DNA of 64,000 nt, from assembly GCF_019207025.1 (NCBI RefSeq), contig NZ_JAEEGC010000023.1, positions 1 to 64,000 of the forward strand, written 5' to 3'. A program made the translations under genes and the position numbers. Shown here one piece after another: positions 21,025-31,444 of this stretch. Position 1 is the first letter of the stretch. Each line of letters begins with the position of its first letter. The notes under the pieces were generated by a model, which was not told where the DNA came from, ran no database searches, and saw nothing but the letters and a program-made list of their open reading frames with translations. This DNA comes from Clostridium thailandense (GTDB taxonomy: Bacteria; Bacillota; Clostridia; Clostridiales; Clostridiaceae).

Positions 21025-22101
21025 TTAGTCGTTACTTCCGATAGCTTTCATTTTCTCCGCTTGTTCAGCAGTTATTAAAGCATCAAGAACTTCGTCTATA
21101 TCTCCATCAAGATATGCATCTAATTTGTATAAAGTTAATCCTATTCTATGGTCTGTAACCCTTCCTTGAGGATAGTTATATGTTCTTATTCTTTCACTTC
21201 TGTCTCCTGTTCCTACTTGACTCTTTCTGTCTTCTGCTATGCTTGCTGCTCGCTCCGCTTCTGCTTTTTCAAACAATCTTGATTTAAGAACTTTCATAGC
21301 TTTTTCTTTATTTTTAAGCTGTGATTTCTCATCCTGACAAGATACTACTATTCCAGTTGGAAGGTGAGTTATTCTTACTGCTGAATCCGTAGTATTAACA
21401 CACTGTCCACCATGTCCTGATGCTCTAAATACATCTATTCTTACATCATTTGGATTAACATCAATCTCTACATCATCAACTTCTGGAAGCACAGCAACAG
21501 TAGCAGTTGATGTATGAATTCTTCCACTCGATTCAGTATCTGGAACCCTTTGAACTCTATGAGCTCCACTTTCATACTTTAATCTACTGTAAGCTCCAGT
21601 ACCTTTAATCATAAACACAATTTCTTTGAATCCGCCTATATCTGTTGCATTTATACTTATCGTTTCAATTTTCCAACCCTTTCGTTCAGCATATCTCGTA
21701 TACATTCTTGTTAAGTTCGCTGCAAATAAAGCTGCTTCTTCTCCACCAGCACCTGCTCTTATTTCAACAAATACATCCTTATCATCATTAGGATCTTTAG
21801 GTAAAAGTAAAATCTTTAATTCTTGATGTTTTTCCTCTATAAGAACTGTGAGATCTTTTATTTCCTCTTGTGCCATTTCCCTTAAGTCTTTATCACTTTC
21901 CTCTTGCAACATTTCTTTTGCAGATTCCAAATCCTCTTGAGCTTTTTTATATTCTCTATATTTCATAACAACAATCTCTAAATCTGCGTGTTCTTTACAC
22001 AATTTACGCCATTCTTTTTGATCCGCCATAACTGTTGGATCACTTATTTTTATAGACAATTCTTCGTACTTATTTTCTATAAAGTTAAGTCTTTCTAACA
22101 T
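21025..22101 (-). CDS. prfA: Peptide chain release factor 1
   Basis: A 358-residue class I release factor for UAA and UAG. The codon-reading loop is present, and the peptidyl-hydrolysis motif GGQ lies in [18 protein letters not shown] (about residues 224-241). I start at ATG 22101 because GGAGTG is nine bases upstream; the in-frame GTG at 22113 sits inside that site. It is followed upstream by prmC, which methylates the GGQ glutamine, an order conserved in many Firmicutes. Confidence 0.97.
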   Translation of the reverse strand: MLERLNFIENKYEELSIKISDPTVMADQKEWRKLCKEHADLEIVVMKYREYKKAQEDLESAKEMLQEESDKDLREMAQEEIKDLTVLIEEKHQELKILLLPKDPNDDKDVFVEIRAGAGGEEAALFAANLTRMYTRYAERKGWKIETISINATDIGGFKEIVFMIKGTGAYSRLKYESGAHRVQRVPDTESSGRIHTSTATVAVLPEVDDVEIDVNPNDVRIDVFRASGHGGQCVNTTDSAVRITHLPTGIVVSCQDEKSQLKNKEKAMKVLKSRLFEKAEAERAASIAEDRKSQVGTGDRSERIRTYNYPQGRVTDHRIGLTLYKLDAYLDGDIDEVLDALITAEQAEKMKAIGSND

Positions 22102-22163
22102 ACTTTTTATCACTCCGTATAAATATTTTCACAATAAATAATTATATCACAATTTCATCATTA

Positions 22164-23039
22164 CTAGCAACCAATTTCGATTTTTCCTTTTATAACTCTA
22201 TCTTTTTCAGCTAAATCTTTTATACATTCAATTTTTGAAAACCCATATTCTTTTAATATATTGCTGACATCTTCCATCTGATCGTACCCTATTTCAAATA
22301 ATAATACTCCACCTTTATTAAGAACCTTTAAACTTTGGCAAGTTATCTTTCTATAAAAATCTAAACCATCATCCCCTCCGCATAAGGCTTCATAGGGCTC
22401 AAAGTTCTTTACATCCTCCATTAACGTCCCTATAACCTCTTTTCTTATATAAGGAGGATTAGAAACTACAACATCAAATTTATCTTGATTTTTAATAAAT
22501 TTATCTAACAAATCACTTTTTATCACTTCTACTTTTTCACTTAAATTTAACCTTTTTATATTCTCTTTAGTTACCTCGCAAGCAATATCTGAAATATCAG
22601 AACTCTTTATATTTACATTATCCATTAATTTAGCTATAGTGAGCCCTATTATTCCACTTCCACAGCATACATCACAAACATGTATAAAATTGTTTTTCTT
22701 TATTTCTTCTATCGCGCACTCCACTAAAGTTTCTGTGTCTGGCCTAGGGATTAAAACTCCTTCCTTTACATAAAAAGATAATCCCATAAATTCACATTCT
22801 CCAAGCATATATTTTATAGGCATTTTATTCTTTCTTAATGATATAAGTCTGTAAAACTCATCTATTTCGCTATTATTCAATTCATATTCTCTATTGAGTA
22901 ATAAAAAAAGCCTATCTTTTTTTATTACTTTCCCAAGTAAAAGGTCACAATCTAGTGCATAGCTTTCTATTCCTTTTGACTTCAAAATTTCATATCCATA
23001 CTTTAAAAGCTCTCCAACCTTCAAGCTATGTCTCTCCAT
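22164..23039 (-). CDS. prmC: Release factor glutamine methyltransferase
   Basis: A 291-residue S-adenosylmethionine-dependent enzyme that methylates the glutamine of the GGQ motif in release factors. The SAM-binding motif is DVCCGSGIIGLTIA (about residues 122-135), and the N5-glutamine methyltransferase motif is VVSNPPYI (about 189-196). An N-terminal helical domain precedes it. It is 62 bases upstream of prfA, its substrate gene. Confidence 0.95.
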   Translation of the reverse strand: MERHSLKVGELLKYGYEILKSKGIESYALDCDLLLGKVIKKDRLFLLLNREYELNNSEIDEFYRLISLRKNKMPIKYMLGECEFMGLSFYVKEGVLIPRPDTETLVECAIEEIKKNNFIHVCDVCCGSGIIGLTIAKLMDNVNIKSSDISDIACEVTKENIKRLNLSEKVEVIKSDLLDKFIKNQDKFDVVVSNPPYIRKEVIGTLMEDVKNFEPYEALCGGDDGLDFYRKITCQSLKVLNKGGVLLFEIGYDQMEDVSNILKEYGFSKIECIKDLAEKDRVIKGKIEIGC

Positions 23040-23054
23040 AAAAACTACTCCATT

Positions 23055-23996
23055 CTAAATTAATGTATTCTTATCAATATCCTTAGTTTCTTCTATCCCC
23101 TCTGCATATTTAAGTGCCATTATTGCTACTTCAATCTGTTCATAGCTTGGTTCTCTAGTAGTTATCTTTTGAAGCATTAATCCTGGATAAGAAGTGATTT
23201 TTGAAATGACACTATTACTTTTCCCCATCCATTTTATAAGTTCATATGTCATTCCTGAAACTACAGGCAAAAGCAGCACCCTGTACAGTATTCTCTGCCA
23301 TAAAGAGCTCCAACCAGTTAAAGAAAATAATATTATACTTACTATCATAACCAAAAACAAAAAATTTGTACCGCATCTAGGATGAAGTCTTTCAAACTTT
23401 TGTGCATTCTCTGGAGTAAGCTCTACTTCATGTTCATAGCAAAATATAGTTTTATGCTCTGCTCCATGATACTGAAATACTCTATTAATATCATCCATTT
23501 TTCCTATCATTAAAATGTACAATAGGAATATTGCTACTCTAATAACTCCTTCAACTATATTTAAACCTATAGAATTGTGAATTCCCACTTTTTTAAATAT
23601 ATTAGCAGCAAACGTAGGAAATATAAAAAATAAAACTGTAGATATTCCCAATGCTATAATAATAGCAATTGCCGTTAAAATATTTTCACTCTTATCCTTA
23701 AATACTTTTTCAAGGTATTTATCAAATTTCGAAGGTTCATCATTTTCATCTTCAAAAAAAGATGCCGAATAATTTAATGTATTTATTCCTATTATTAATG
23801 ATTCTATTAAAGACACAAATCCTCTAATAATAGGTAAGCCCATAAATTTATTTCTCTTTGTATAAGGAATACATTCCTTCCTATCTACAACAATTTCACC
23901 ATCAGCTTTTCTAACTGCTGTAGCTACACCCTTTTCTCCTCTCATCATTACACCTTCAATTACAGCTTGCCCTCCTACTGAAGTATTTCTAGCCAT
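23055..23996 (-). CDS. DUF1385 membrane protein (YqhQ-like)
   Basis: A 313-residue protein of the DUF1385 family. It begins with the family motif GGQAVIEGVMMRG (about residues 8-20) and has four or five hydrophobic segments between about 100 and 245. The block YHGAEHKTIFCYEH (about 176-189) and HPRCGTNFLFLV are strongly conserved in the family. The function is not established. Its start overlaps the tdk stop, so the two are translationally coupled. It lies in the tdk-DUF1385-prmC-prfA run found in many clostridia. Confidence 0.9.
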   Translation of the reverse strand: MARNTSVGGQAVIEGVMMRGEKGVATAVRKADGEIVVDRKECIPYTKRNKFMGLPIIRGFVSLIESLIIGINTLNYSASFFEDENDEPSKFDKYLEKVFKDKSENILTAIAIIIALGISTVLFFIFPTFAANIFKKVGIHNSIGLNIVEGVIRVAIFLLYILMIGKMDDINRVFQYHGAEHKTIFCYEHEVELTPENAQKFERLHPRCGTNFLFLVMIVSIILFSLTGWSSLWQRILYRVLLLPVVSGMTYELIKWMGKSNSVISKITSYPGLMLQKITTREPSYEQIEVAIMALKYAEGIEETKDIDKNTLI

Positions 23997-24619
23997 TATT
24001 TCACCTCCTTTTGAATTTTATTTTTTCTTAGCTTATATGACTCTCTAAATTCAAAATAACATTTCGGACAAAGAGACTCATACTCAATATTATCTTCTTT
24101 GTCTATAGCTATCTGTTTTCCTTCAAATATGAACTCCCCGTTAACCTTTCTGCCATTTAAAAGAGCCTTTTTACCACATTTGCATATGGTCTTCAATTCC
24201 TCCAAGCTATGAGCAATTAATAATAATCTTCTACTCCCCTCAAATCCATTCATTTGAAAATCAGTACGAAGTCCATAGCAAATTGTCGGTATATCCATTA
24301 TAACCGCTATTTTAAATAATTGGTCTATTTGCTCTTCCTTAAAAAATTGAACTTCGTCTGCTAATATGCAGTCTATTTGTCCATTTTCCTCTATCCACTT
24401 TTGTGTTTCTTCATAAACATTTTGATTTGGACCTATAAGCATATCTACTCCCCGTGATACTCCTAACCTGGAGATCACCTTATTTCCACCTTTAGTATCT
24501 GTTCTCGGTTTTATGATAATTATCTTCATTCCCCTCTCTTCATAGTTGTGTGCTACCTGCAACAAATTTGTTGATTTTCCACAGTTCATAGCTCCATATC
24601 TAAAATATAGTTTACTCAT
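23996..24619 (-). CDS. tdk: Thymidine kinase
   Basis: A 207-residue type II thymidine kinase that phosphorylates thymidine for salvage. The P-loop is GAMNCGKSTNLLQ (about residues 9-21), Walker B is CILADEVQFF (about 83-92), and the zinc-site cysteines are CKCGKKA and SLCPKCYFEF. GTGAGGT precedes the ATG. First gene of the group leading to prfA, divergent from rpmE. Confidence 0.95.
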   Translation of the reverse strand: MSKLYFRYGAMNCGKSTNLLQVAHNYEERGMKIIIIKPRTDTKGGNKVISRLGVSRGVDMLIGPNQNVYEETQKWIEENGQIDCILADEVQFFKEEQIDQLFKIAVIMDIPTICYGLRTDFQMNGFEGSRRLLLIAHSLEELKTICKCGKKALLNGRKVNGEFIFEGKQIAIDKEDNIEYESLCPKCYFEFRESYKLRKNKIQKEVK

Positions 24620-24718
24620 TTTATTACCTCACCACTTAAATTAAAAAATTAATCAAACAAATATATTTTATCAAACCTAATATATATATTAAAGACTTGT
24701 TTTTTTATTAACAGTTTA

Positions 24719-24748
24719 TTGACTTTGACTTATTCACTATGTTATAAT
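24719..24748 (+). promoter_or_regulatory. Sigma-A-type promoter of rpmE
   Basis: TTGACT and TATAAT are separated by 18 bases, about 50 bases before the rpmE start. The boxes are near consensus and no other gene is between. Confidence 0.75.
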
Positions 24749-24799
24749 ACAGTAGTTAAAAAATCAGATATATCCTTAAATTGAAAAGGGGTGAAAATT

Positions 24800-25009
24800 A
24801 TGAAACAAGGCATACATCCAGAATACTATCATGATGCGGTAGTTAAGTGTGCATGTGGAAACACTTTTACAACTGGTTCAACTGAAAAAGAATTAAAAGT
24901 GGAAATATGCTCTAAATGCCATCCATTCTTCACTGGAAAACAGAAGATTGTTGATGTTGGTGGAAGAGTTGATAAATTCATGAAGAAATTCAATTTAAAA
25001 TCAGAATAA
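24800..25009 (+). CDS. rpmE: 50S ribosomal protein L31
   Basis: A 69-residue L31 of the zinc-binding (C+) type: the CxxC-type pairs CACG (residues 16-19) and CSKCHPF (near 37-43) are present. It begins [16 protein letters not shown]. Start chosen at 24800 after AAGGGGTG. The zinc type implies no zinc-starvation paralogue role. It shares a bidirectional terminator with the converging rho gene. Confidence 0.97.
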   Translation: MKQGIHPEYYHDAVVKCACGNTFTTGSTEKELKVEICSKCHPFFTGKQKIVDVGGRVDKFMKKFNLKSE

Positions 25010-25053
25010 TATAGAGTTTAACATCAGATTTCTTTGATTTTAATTCTTATAAT

Positions 25054-25087
25054 AAAACCTGTCCTTTGATATCAAAGGACAGGTTTT
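25054..25087. terminator. Bidirectional terminator between rpmE and rho
   Basis: A perfect palindrome with arm AAAACCTGTCCTTTGAT. A-run and T-run flanks serve both the rpmE and the rho transcripts. Confidence 0.9.
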
Positions 25088-25088
25088 G

Positions 25089-26594
25089 TTATTTATCTCC
25101 AGATTTGCTAATTCCACTTTTTATAATGAAATTAACAAATTCATTGTTATTTTTAGTTTTTGATAATAAGCTTATAAGTTGCTCAGTAATGCCTTGAGTA
25201 TTATTTTCATCGTATAATACTCTTCTTATATTAAATGCAGCTTCCTTTTCAGTTTGAGTGTCAAATAGCAAATCATCTCTTCTTGTACCAGATTTATAAA
25301 TATCTATAGCTGGGAATATTCTTCTTTCTTGAAGTCTTCTATCAAGATGAACCTCCATGTTTCCAGTACCCTTAAACTCTTCGAATATCATATCGTCCAT
25401 CCTGCTTCCAGTTTCTACAAGTGCTGTAGCAAGTATAGTAAGGCTTCCACCTTCTTCTATGTTCCTTGCAGCACCAAAGAATTTTTTAGGCATTATTAGA
25501 GCTCCTGGATCAAGTCCACCTGAAAGAGTTCTTCCTGTTGGTGTAATCGTTAAGTTATACGCTCTAGAAAGTCTTGTTATACTATCTAAAAGAATCACTA
25601 CATCTTGGCCTTGTTCTACCATCCTTTTAGCTCTCTCTAATACCATATATGCTACTTTAGTGTGATGTTCAGGTTCCTCATCAAAGGTTGAGTATATTAC
25701 CTCTCCTTTAATTGACCTTTGCATATCTGTAACTTCTTCTGGTCTTTCATCTATTAAAACAACTATAAGTTTTGTTTCTGGGTGATTTTGAGATATACTT
25801 TGAGCGATTTTCTTTAGAAGAGTAGTTTTACCTGCTTTAGGAGGTGCTACTATAATCCCTCTTTGTCCTTTTCCTATAGGGGATGTAATATCCATAAGTC
25901 TTGTAGATAAATCATTTTGTGTAGTTTCAAGTTTCAATCTATCTTCTGGATATATAGGCGTAAGCTTTTCAAATGGCTTTCTGCCTACTGCTCTTTCTGG
26001 GTTTTCTCCATTTACTCTTTCTACATAAAGAAGTGCTTTAAATTTTTCACCTTCTTTTGGTGTTCTAACTTTACCACGTACCTCATCCCCAGTCTTTAAG
26101 TTAAACCTTCTTATTTGAGATGGTGATACATATATATCTTCTGGACCTGTTAAATAGTTTTTACCTCTTAAAAAGCCGTAGTTATTACTCTCTATTATTT
26201 CAAGAACTCCTATAGCCGTATCTGATTCATTTATCATTTCCTTAAGTTTTTCTCTTTTTTCCTCTTCTGATACCTTTTCTTCTTCCTTTGATTCTTCTAC
26301 TTTAGATTCTTCTACTTTAGGTTCCTCTACCTTTGGTACCTTTTGAACACTTCGTACATCAGCTTTTATCTTTTCAGCATTTTCTTCTTCCCTTTCATTA
26401 TGTACAGATTCACTCTTAGGACTTATTTTTTCCCTGAGTATAACTCCATCTTTTTTAATAGAAGCTGGAGAAACCTTCTTTATTTCTTCAATTAGCTGAG
26501 TCTTTTTATATTTAGATATGCCCTTTACTCCTAATTTTTTGGCTATATCTCTTAACTCAGTAACAGTCAAGTTATCCATATCTTTGTTAATCAA
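25089..26594 (-). CDS. rho: Transcription termination factor Rho
   Basis: A hexameric RNA-dependent ATPase that ends transcription, about 501 residues from the start chosen here. The N-terminal Rho_N helix is [16 protein letters not shown], followed by an acidic/Lys-rich insert, then the RNA-binding cold-shock domain ([18 protein letters not shown]) and the ATPase core with P-loop [25 protein letters not shown] and [17 protein letters not shown] prefer the TTG at 26594, seven bases after GAGGTG, over the ATG at 26579, which has no nearby site. The insert contains a 15-bp tandem repeat encoding VEE(P/S)K units. Confidence 0.95.
   Translation of the reverse strand: MINKDMDNLTVTELRDIAKKLGVKGISKYKKTQLIEEIKKVSPASIKKDGVILREKISPKSESVHNEREEENAEKIKADVRSVQKVPKVEEPKVEESKVEESKEEEKVSEEEKREKLKEMINESDTAIGVLEIIESNNYGFLRGKNYLTGPEDIYVSPSQIRRFNLKTGDEVRGKVRTPKEGEKFKALLYVERVNGENPERAVGRKPFEKLTPIYPEDRLKLETTQNDLSTRLMDITSPIGKGQRGIIVAPPKAGKTTLLKKIAQSISQNHPETKLIVVLIDERPEEVTDMQRSIKGEVIYSTFDEEPEHHTKVAYMVLERAKRMVEQGQDVVILLDSITRLSRAYNLTITPTGRTLSGGLDPGALIMPKKFFGAARNIEEGGSLTILATALVETGSRMDDMIFEEFKGTGNMEVHLDRRLQERRIFPAIDIYKSGTRRDDLLFDTQTEKEAAFNIRRVLYDENNTQGITEQLISLLSKTKNNNEFVNFIIKSGISKSGDK
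26290..26334 (-). repeat. 15-bp tandem repeat inside rho
   Basis: Two exact copies and one diverged copy of GATTCTTCTACTTTA (plus strand) occur within the acidic insert of Rho. They keep the reading frame and encode repeated Lys-Val-Glu-Glu-Ser/Pro units. Confidence 0.8.
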
Positions 26595-26933
26595 AAAATA
26601 ACACCTCACATATTTAATTTTTAAAATTATATCTAACCTCTTGGGAATAATCAAAAGATTTTTTCCATTTACTATCCGTAACAATACCAATATTAATTGA
26701 ATATAACTAACAGATCATGTAATTTAAAATGAAATTATCAAACTTCTAATATCAAAACTCTATCCGAAGTAAGAAATTCTTATTTGAAAGGCTACACTGT
26801 AAAATAAATTATAACCCTTTTTCATATTTTAATCCACATTTTTATATATTTTTTTCATTTAAGCAATTTTTATTAGAGCATTACTTCTATTTTACCAAGT
26901 GGAGCTTATTTTTATTAATTAATTTCATAATAA
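26595..26933. other. AT-rich region upstream of rho
   Basis: About 340 bases without a convincing gene on either strand. It should hold the rho promoter and leader. No clear riboswitch or terminator fold was recognised. Confidence 0.4.
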
Positions 26934-26959
26934 AAGGATAAAAGAAACCTTTTATCCTT
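26934..26959 (-). terminator. Hairpin after the small Cys-motif gene
   Basis: An 11-bp stem AAGGATAAAAG/CTTTTATCCTT with a four-base loop lies six bases past the stop of the gene at 26965. The minus-strand T-run is short. Confidence 0.6.
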
Positions 26960-26964
26960 AAAGA

Positions 26965-27306
26965 TTACAACATAGCACATATTTTTTTGTTCATATTATT
27001 ATGCATGCTAACTATTTGATTTACTCTTTCATACCTGCCTATATAAAATAGTGGTAATCCTAATGCTTCACATCCTCCAACTGATAGTTCTTTTCTTATA
27101 AGCTCATTTATGCTGTATTTATAATAATGAGACTTTCCACAAAGAGGACATTTAATTTTAAAGCAAATTATCTTATTATAAACTTCCACACCCAAGGAGG
27201 AGAAGTTCTTATTGATTTCGTTTATTTTAAATATAGAAAACTTCTGCAGTACATAACATCCATTAAAATCCTTTAAAGCAATGCTAATATCAGTATTAAA
27301 CACCAT
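26965..27306 (-). CDS. Small hypothetical protein with a CxxC motif
   Basis: A 113-residue protein I do not recognise. One CPLCGKSH motif (near residue 54) suggests a half zinc ribbon or redox pair; further Cys are scattered. No membrane segment. I start at ATG 27306, eight bases after GGAGGGG; the in-frame GTG at 27315 is too close to that site. It sits alone between pyrG and rho with its own hairpin. Confidence 0.65.
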   Translation of the reverse strand: MVFNTDISIALKDFNGCYVLQKFSIFKINEINKNFSSLGVEVYNKIICFKIKCPLCGKSHYYKYSINELIRKELSVGGCEALGLPLFYIGRYERVNQIVSMHNNMNKKICAML

Positions 27307-27427
27307 ACTATTCACCCCTCCTATAGAATTATGATTTTGTATATTTATATTTCTATAAATATTATTAAAATCCTTCCTATTTTTTTATTTATTTTGTTAC
27401 AAAATCATTTTTTTTCGACAAAATAAA

Positions 27428-27464
27428 TTGGCATACACAAATCATAAAGACTTATATATGCCAA
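27428..27464 (-). terminator. Terminator of pyrG
   Basis: The stem TTGGCATA/TATGCCAA has a 21-base loop and a T-rich tract on the minus strand. It lies six bases past the pyrG stop. Confidence 0.7.
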
Positions 27465-27469
27465 AATAA

Positions 27470-29194
<1,725 letters not shown>

Positions 29195-29288
29195 CTATAG
29201 GTTAAAATGGCATTTTTGTGTTTCAAAACATATTTAATATATTAGCATACTTCTTTATATTATGCTACTGTTTTTTGCGAAAAAAAAT

Positions 29289-29597
29289 CTACTTTACTTT
29301 TTCTATAATATTTTCTGCTTCGAAGTACATATCCCTTATCTTCTTATTAAGCAATAATTTCTCTTCTGCCTTTTTGAAGTTCATTCCTATATTGTTTTTA
29401 TTCACGGAAGGGAAATCTTTATCTATAGCTCCAATATCATAGCAATTATACTTTCTGATAAGCAGAAAAAATAAGTATCTACATTCTTGGTCTTTTAAAA
29501 TTTTAAACAATTCTTTCCTACTCAATCCCTTATACCTGCATAATAATTCAATTATTTTTTCATAACTTTCTTCTTTATTTATAAAATATTTATTCAC
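29289..29597 (-). CDS. Small hypothetical protein upstream of pyrG
   Basis: A 102-residue, mostly helical, Lys- and Glu-rich protein I do not recognise. No membrane segment, no clear motif. Start chosen at GTG 29597, nine bases after AAGGAA; the upstream in-frame GTG lies directly against that site. It lies on the same strand as pyrG about 200 bases upstream, but a likely pyrG promoter region separates them. Confidence 0.6.
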   Translation of the reverse strand: MNKYFINKEESYEKIIELLCRYKGLSRKELFKILKDQECRYLFFLLIRKYNCYDIGAIDKDFPSVNKNNIGMNFKKAEEKLLLNKKIRDMYFEAENIIEKVK

Positions 29598-29718
29598 AAT
29601 AAACACTTCCTTTTATCCACAATGTTAATAACTTAAACAACAACTTCTTCTTAAAATTCTAAACAATAAATAACTAAAATATACACTTTAAGATTAAATT
29701 TAATAAATGTTGTTTATG

Positions 29719-29813
29719 TAAAAACGCAGTGATACAATTTATTATTAAGGTGTATGTTTTTATATATTATATCCGAACAAACACCTTAATAATTTTTTAT
29801 CACTGCGTTTTTA
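29719..29813 (-). terminator. Long two-part stem-loop over the DUF1934 stop
   Basis: A perfect 16-bp outer stem (TAAAAACGCAGTGATA) encloses a 12-bp inner stem (TTATTAAGGTGT) and a loop of about 27 bases. The outer arm at 29798-29813 includes the last codons and stop of the DUF1934 gene. On the minus strand the distal arm ends in a T-run, so it can act as a terminator, although the stem is much longer than usual. Confidence 0.65.
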
Positions 29814-30210
29814 TATTTATTTCTAACAAAGTATTTTGAGGAGTCTGCCCTCCTACAGTTAAAGCATAATTTATTTGTATATCTCCTCCATCATCATTAA
29901 CATTTATGTTTAATTCTTTAGTTTCTATTTTTAATTCTAAGGTTCCATATTGAGTATTATACATAGATACGCTTTCTGATTGCTTATTAAATTCCATCTT
30001 AGCACTCGTACTTCCCATCCTGACAAGAACAAATTTATCCTCATATATTTTTAGCGTTGTTGTAGTACCTTCCATTCCCGATATCGCCGTTTCTTTATAT
30101 ACTGCATAGTAACATCCATCTTTTTCATAAAAGTCTCCTGGAGTTACCACTTCTATAATATCATCCTCTTTCTGCTTACTGGATACAGAAATAATAGCTT
30201 TTTTCTTCAT
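29800..30210 (-). CDS. DUF1934 beta-barrel protein (YwiB-like)
   Basis: A 136-residue protein of the DUF1934 family, predicted to form a calycin-like beta-barrel. It shows the family pattern of alternating strands and the GMEGTTTTLKI segment. The role is unknown. AAAGGAGGG precedes the ATG. Its last codons lie within a long stem-loop. In Bacillus the homologue ywiB precedes argS; here the upstream neighbour is a PP-loop gene. Confidence 0.82.
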   Translation of the reverse strand: MKKKAIISVSSKQKEDDIIEVVTPGDFYEKDGCYYAVYKETAISGMEGTTTTLKIYEDKFVLVRMGSTSAKMEFNKQSESVSMYNTQYGTLELKIETKELNINVNDDGGDIQINYALTVGGQTPQNTLLEINIKTQ

Positions 30211-30254
30211 ATTACATCCCTCCTTTTATTCAGCATCTATCTATGACACTTTAA

Positions 30255-31235
30255 TTATATAAGAAATTTTCCTATTTCCTCTTCTGTTGCAGCTTCGACT
30301 TCTATGAATTTATTCATTGGCCTCTTAAAATAACCATACTTAATTTTTACTTTCTTTTCGTCTTTTCCCTTACAATATCTAGCTGTAACTTTAGCCGCAA
30401 ATTCTATATCCTCTTCTATAGGTTTTCCAATTATTATAATCATTGAGCCTGTGAAACTTTCTGATAAAAATATCATATCATTATTCATGAGATACTTCTT
30501 AATTTCATTTGCTTCATCGCCAGTTCTTGTTGATATAATTTTCGCATTTTCTGAAACTCTAAAGTGTCTCCCAAATTTTAATAATTCCAAATCCCTTGTT
30601 TCTGGTATATCTTTATATTTCAAAAGTTCCTTTAATCTTTTAGCATAATTAGGCTCTGTAAGCTTACACCCACCTGCTGGTGAGGGATAATCTTTAATAT
30701 TCCATTTCTCCGCTAGCTCCATTTGTACTTTTCTACTTCTACCAGATATATCTAAAAGATTTTCTCTATCTACTAATCCCTCTAGTTCCATCTTAGTTGG
30801 AATAAGATTTTTAGCACATAAAGGTCTTAAAATTTTATCACTAAATCCAGATTCTTTTTTAACTATATCTAAAGATATCTTGTTTTGAGACATAGGTCTT
30901 TGGTTTAATACCTCTCCAGTAATTATAAAATCTGCTTGATACTTCTCTAAAAGCCGTCCAGAATAATTCAACATCATAGTATGACAATCAATACATGGAT
31001 TTATATTTTTTCCATAACCATGTTTCGGATTCTTTACCAAATTAAAATGTTCCTCTGAAAAATCAACTACCTCTAATGGAATATCAATTTGTTTTGCCAT
31101 CCTTATAGCATTATCCGGTCCAAAAAAGTAAGACTTAAAGCATATCCCTATTACTTCTATACCTTGATCTTTAATTAGTTTTGCCGCTAGTGTGCTATCT
31201 AATCCTCCAGAAATCATCGCAAGTGCTCTTGTCAT
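30255..31235 (-). CDS. PP-loop ATP pyrophosphatase, possible tRNA thiolation enzyme
   Basis: A 326-residue protein with the PP-loop SGGLDSTLAAKLI at residues 9-21, which adenylates a substrate. A CIDCH motif (about residues 82-86) and a later PAGGCKL (near 196) could give redox or zinc cysteines, as in tRNA-thiolating enzymes such as MnmA and ThiI. Similar proteins are often loosely annotated as tRNA methyltransferases. It is not clearly MnmA or ThiI (no THUMP domain visible) and does not look like LarE. The substrate is unknown. AAAGGTGA precedes the ATG. Confidence 0.75.
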   Translation of the reverse strand: MTRALAMISGGLDSTLAAKLIKDQGIEVIGICFKSYFFGPDNAIRMAKQIDIPLEVVDFSEEHFNLVKNPKHGYGKNINPCIDCHTMMLNYSGRLLEKYQADFIITGEVLNQRPMSQNKISLDIVKKESGFSDKILRPLCAKNLIPTKMELEGLVDRENLLDISGRSRKVQMELAEKWNIKDYPSPAGGCKLTEPNYAKRLKELLKYKDIPETRDLELLKFGRHFRVSENAKIISTRTGDEANEIKKYLMNNDMIFLSESFTGSMIIIIGKPIEEDIEFAAKVTARYCKGKDEKKVKIKYGYFKRPMNKFIEVEAATEEEIGKFLI

Positions 31236-31393
31236 TATATTATCACCTTTCTCAAATCAAAAATTAATCTCGGGCTCTCAATTTATACTAAATAAAAGCC
31301 CTGTATAAAAACTTCTAAATACTAGTTTAGTTAATTTTTATTACTTTATCAATAATTTTTCGTATAGTTATTTAACTTTATATATAAAAGTTA

Positions 31394-31428
31394 AAATAAA
31401 AACTTTCGCCATAAAAAGCGAAAGTTTT
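31394..31428 (-). terminator. Terminator of ypeB
   Basis: An 11-bp stem AAAACTTTCGC/GCGAAAGTTTT with an eight-base loop, followed by a T-rich stretch on the minus strand, lies just past the ypeB stop. Confidence 0.85.
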
Positions 31429-31444
31429 AGACATATAGCATCAA

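Noticed and set aside
30255-31235. PP-loop protein as LarE, partner of larB and larC
   Set aside because: Its Cys motifs and C-terminal part differ from LarE as I know it, and it lies 25 kb from larBC. The general PP-loop call is safer.
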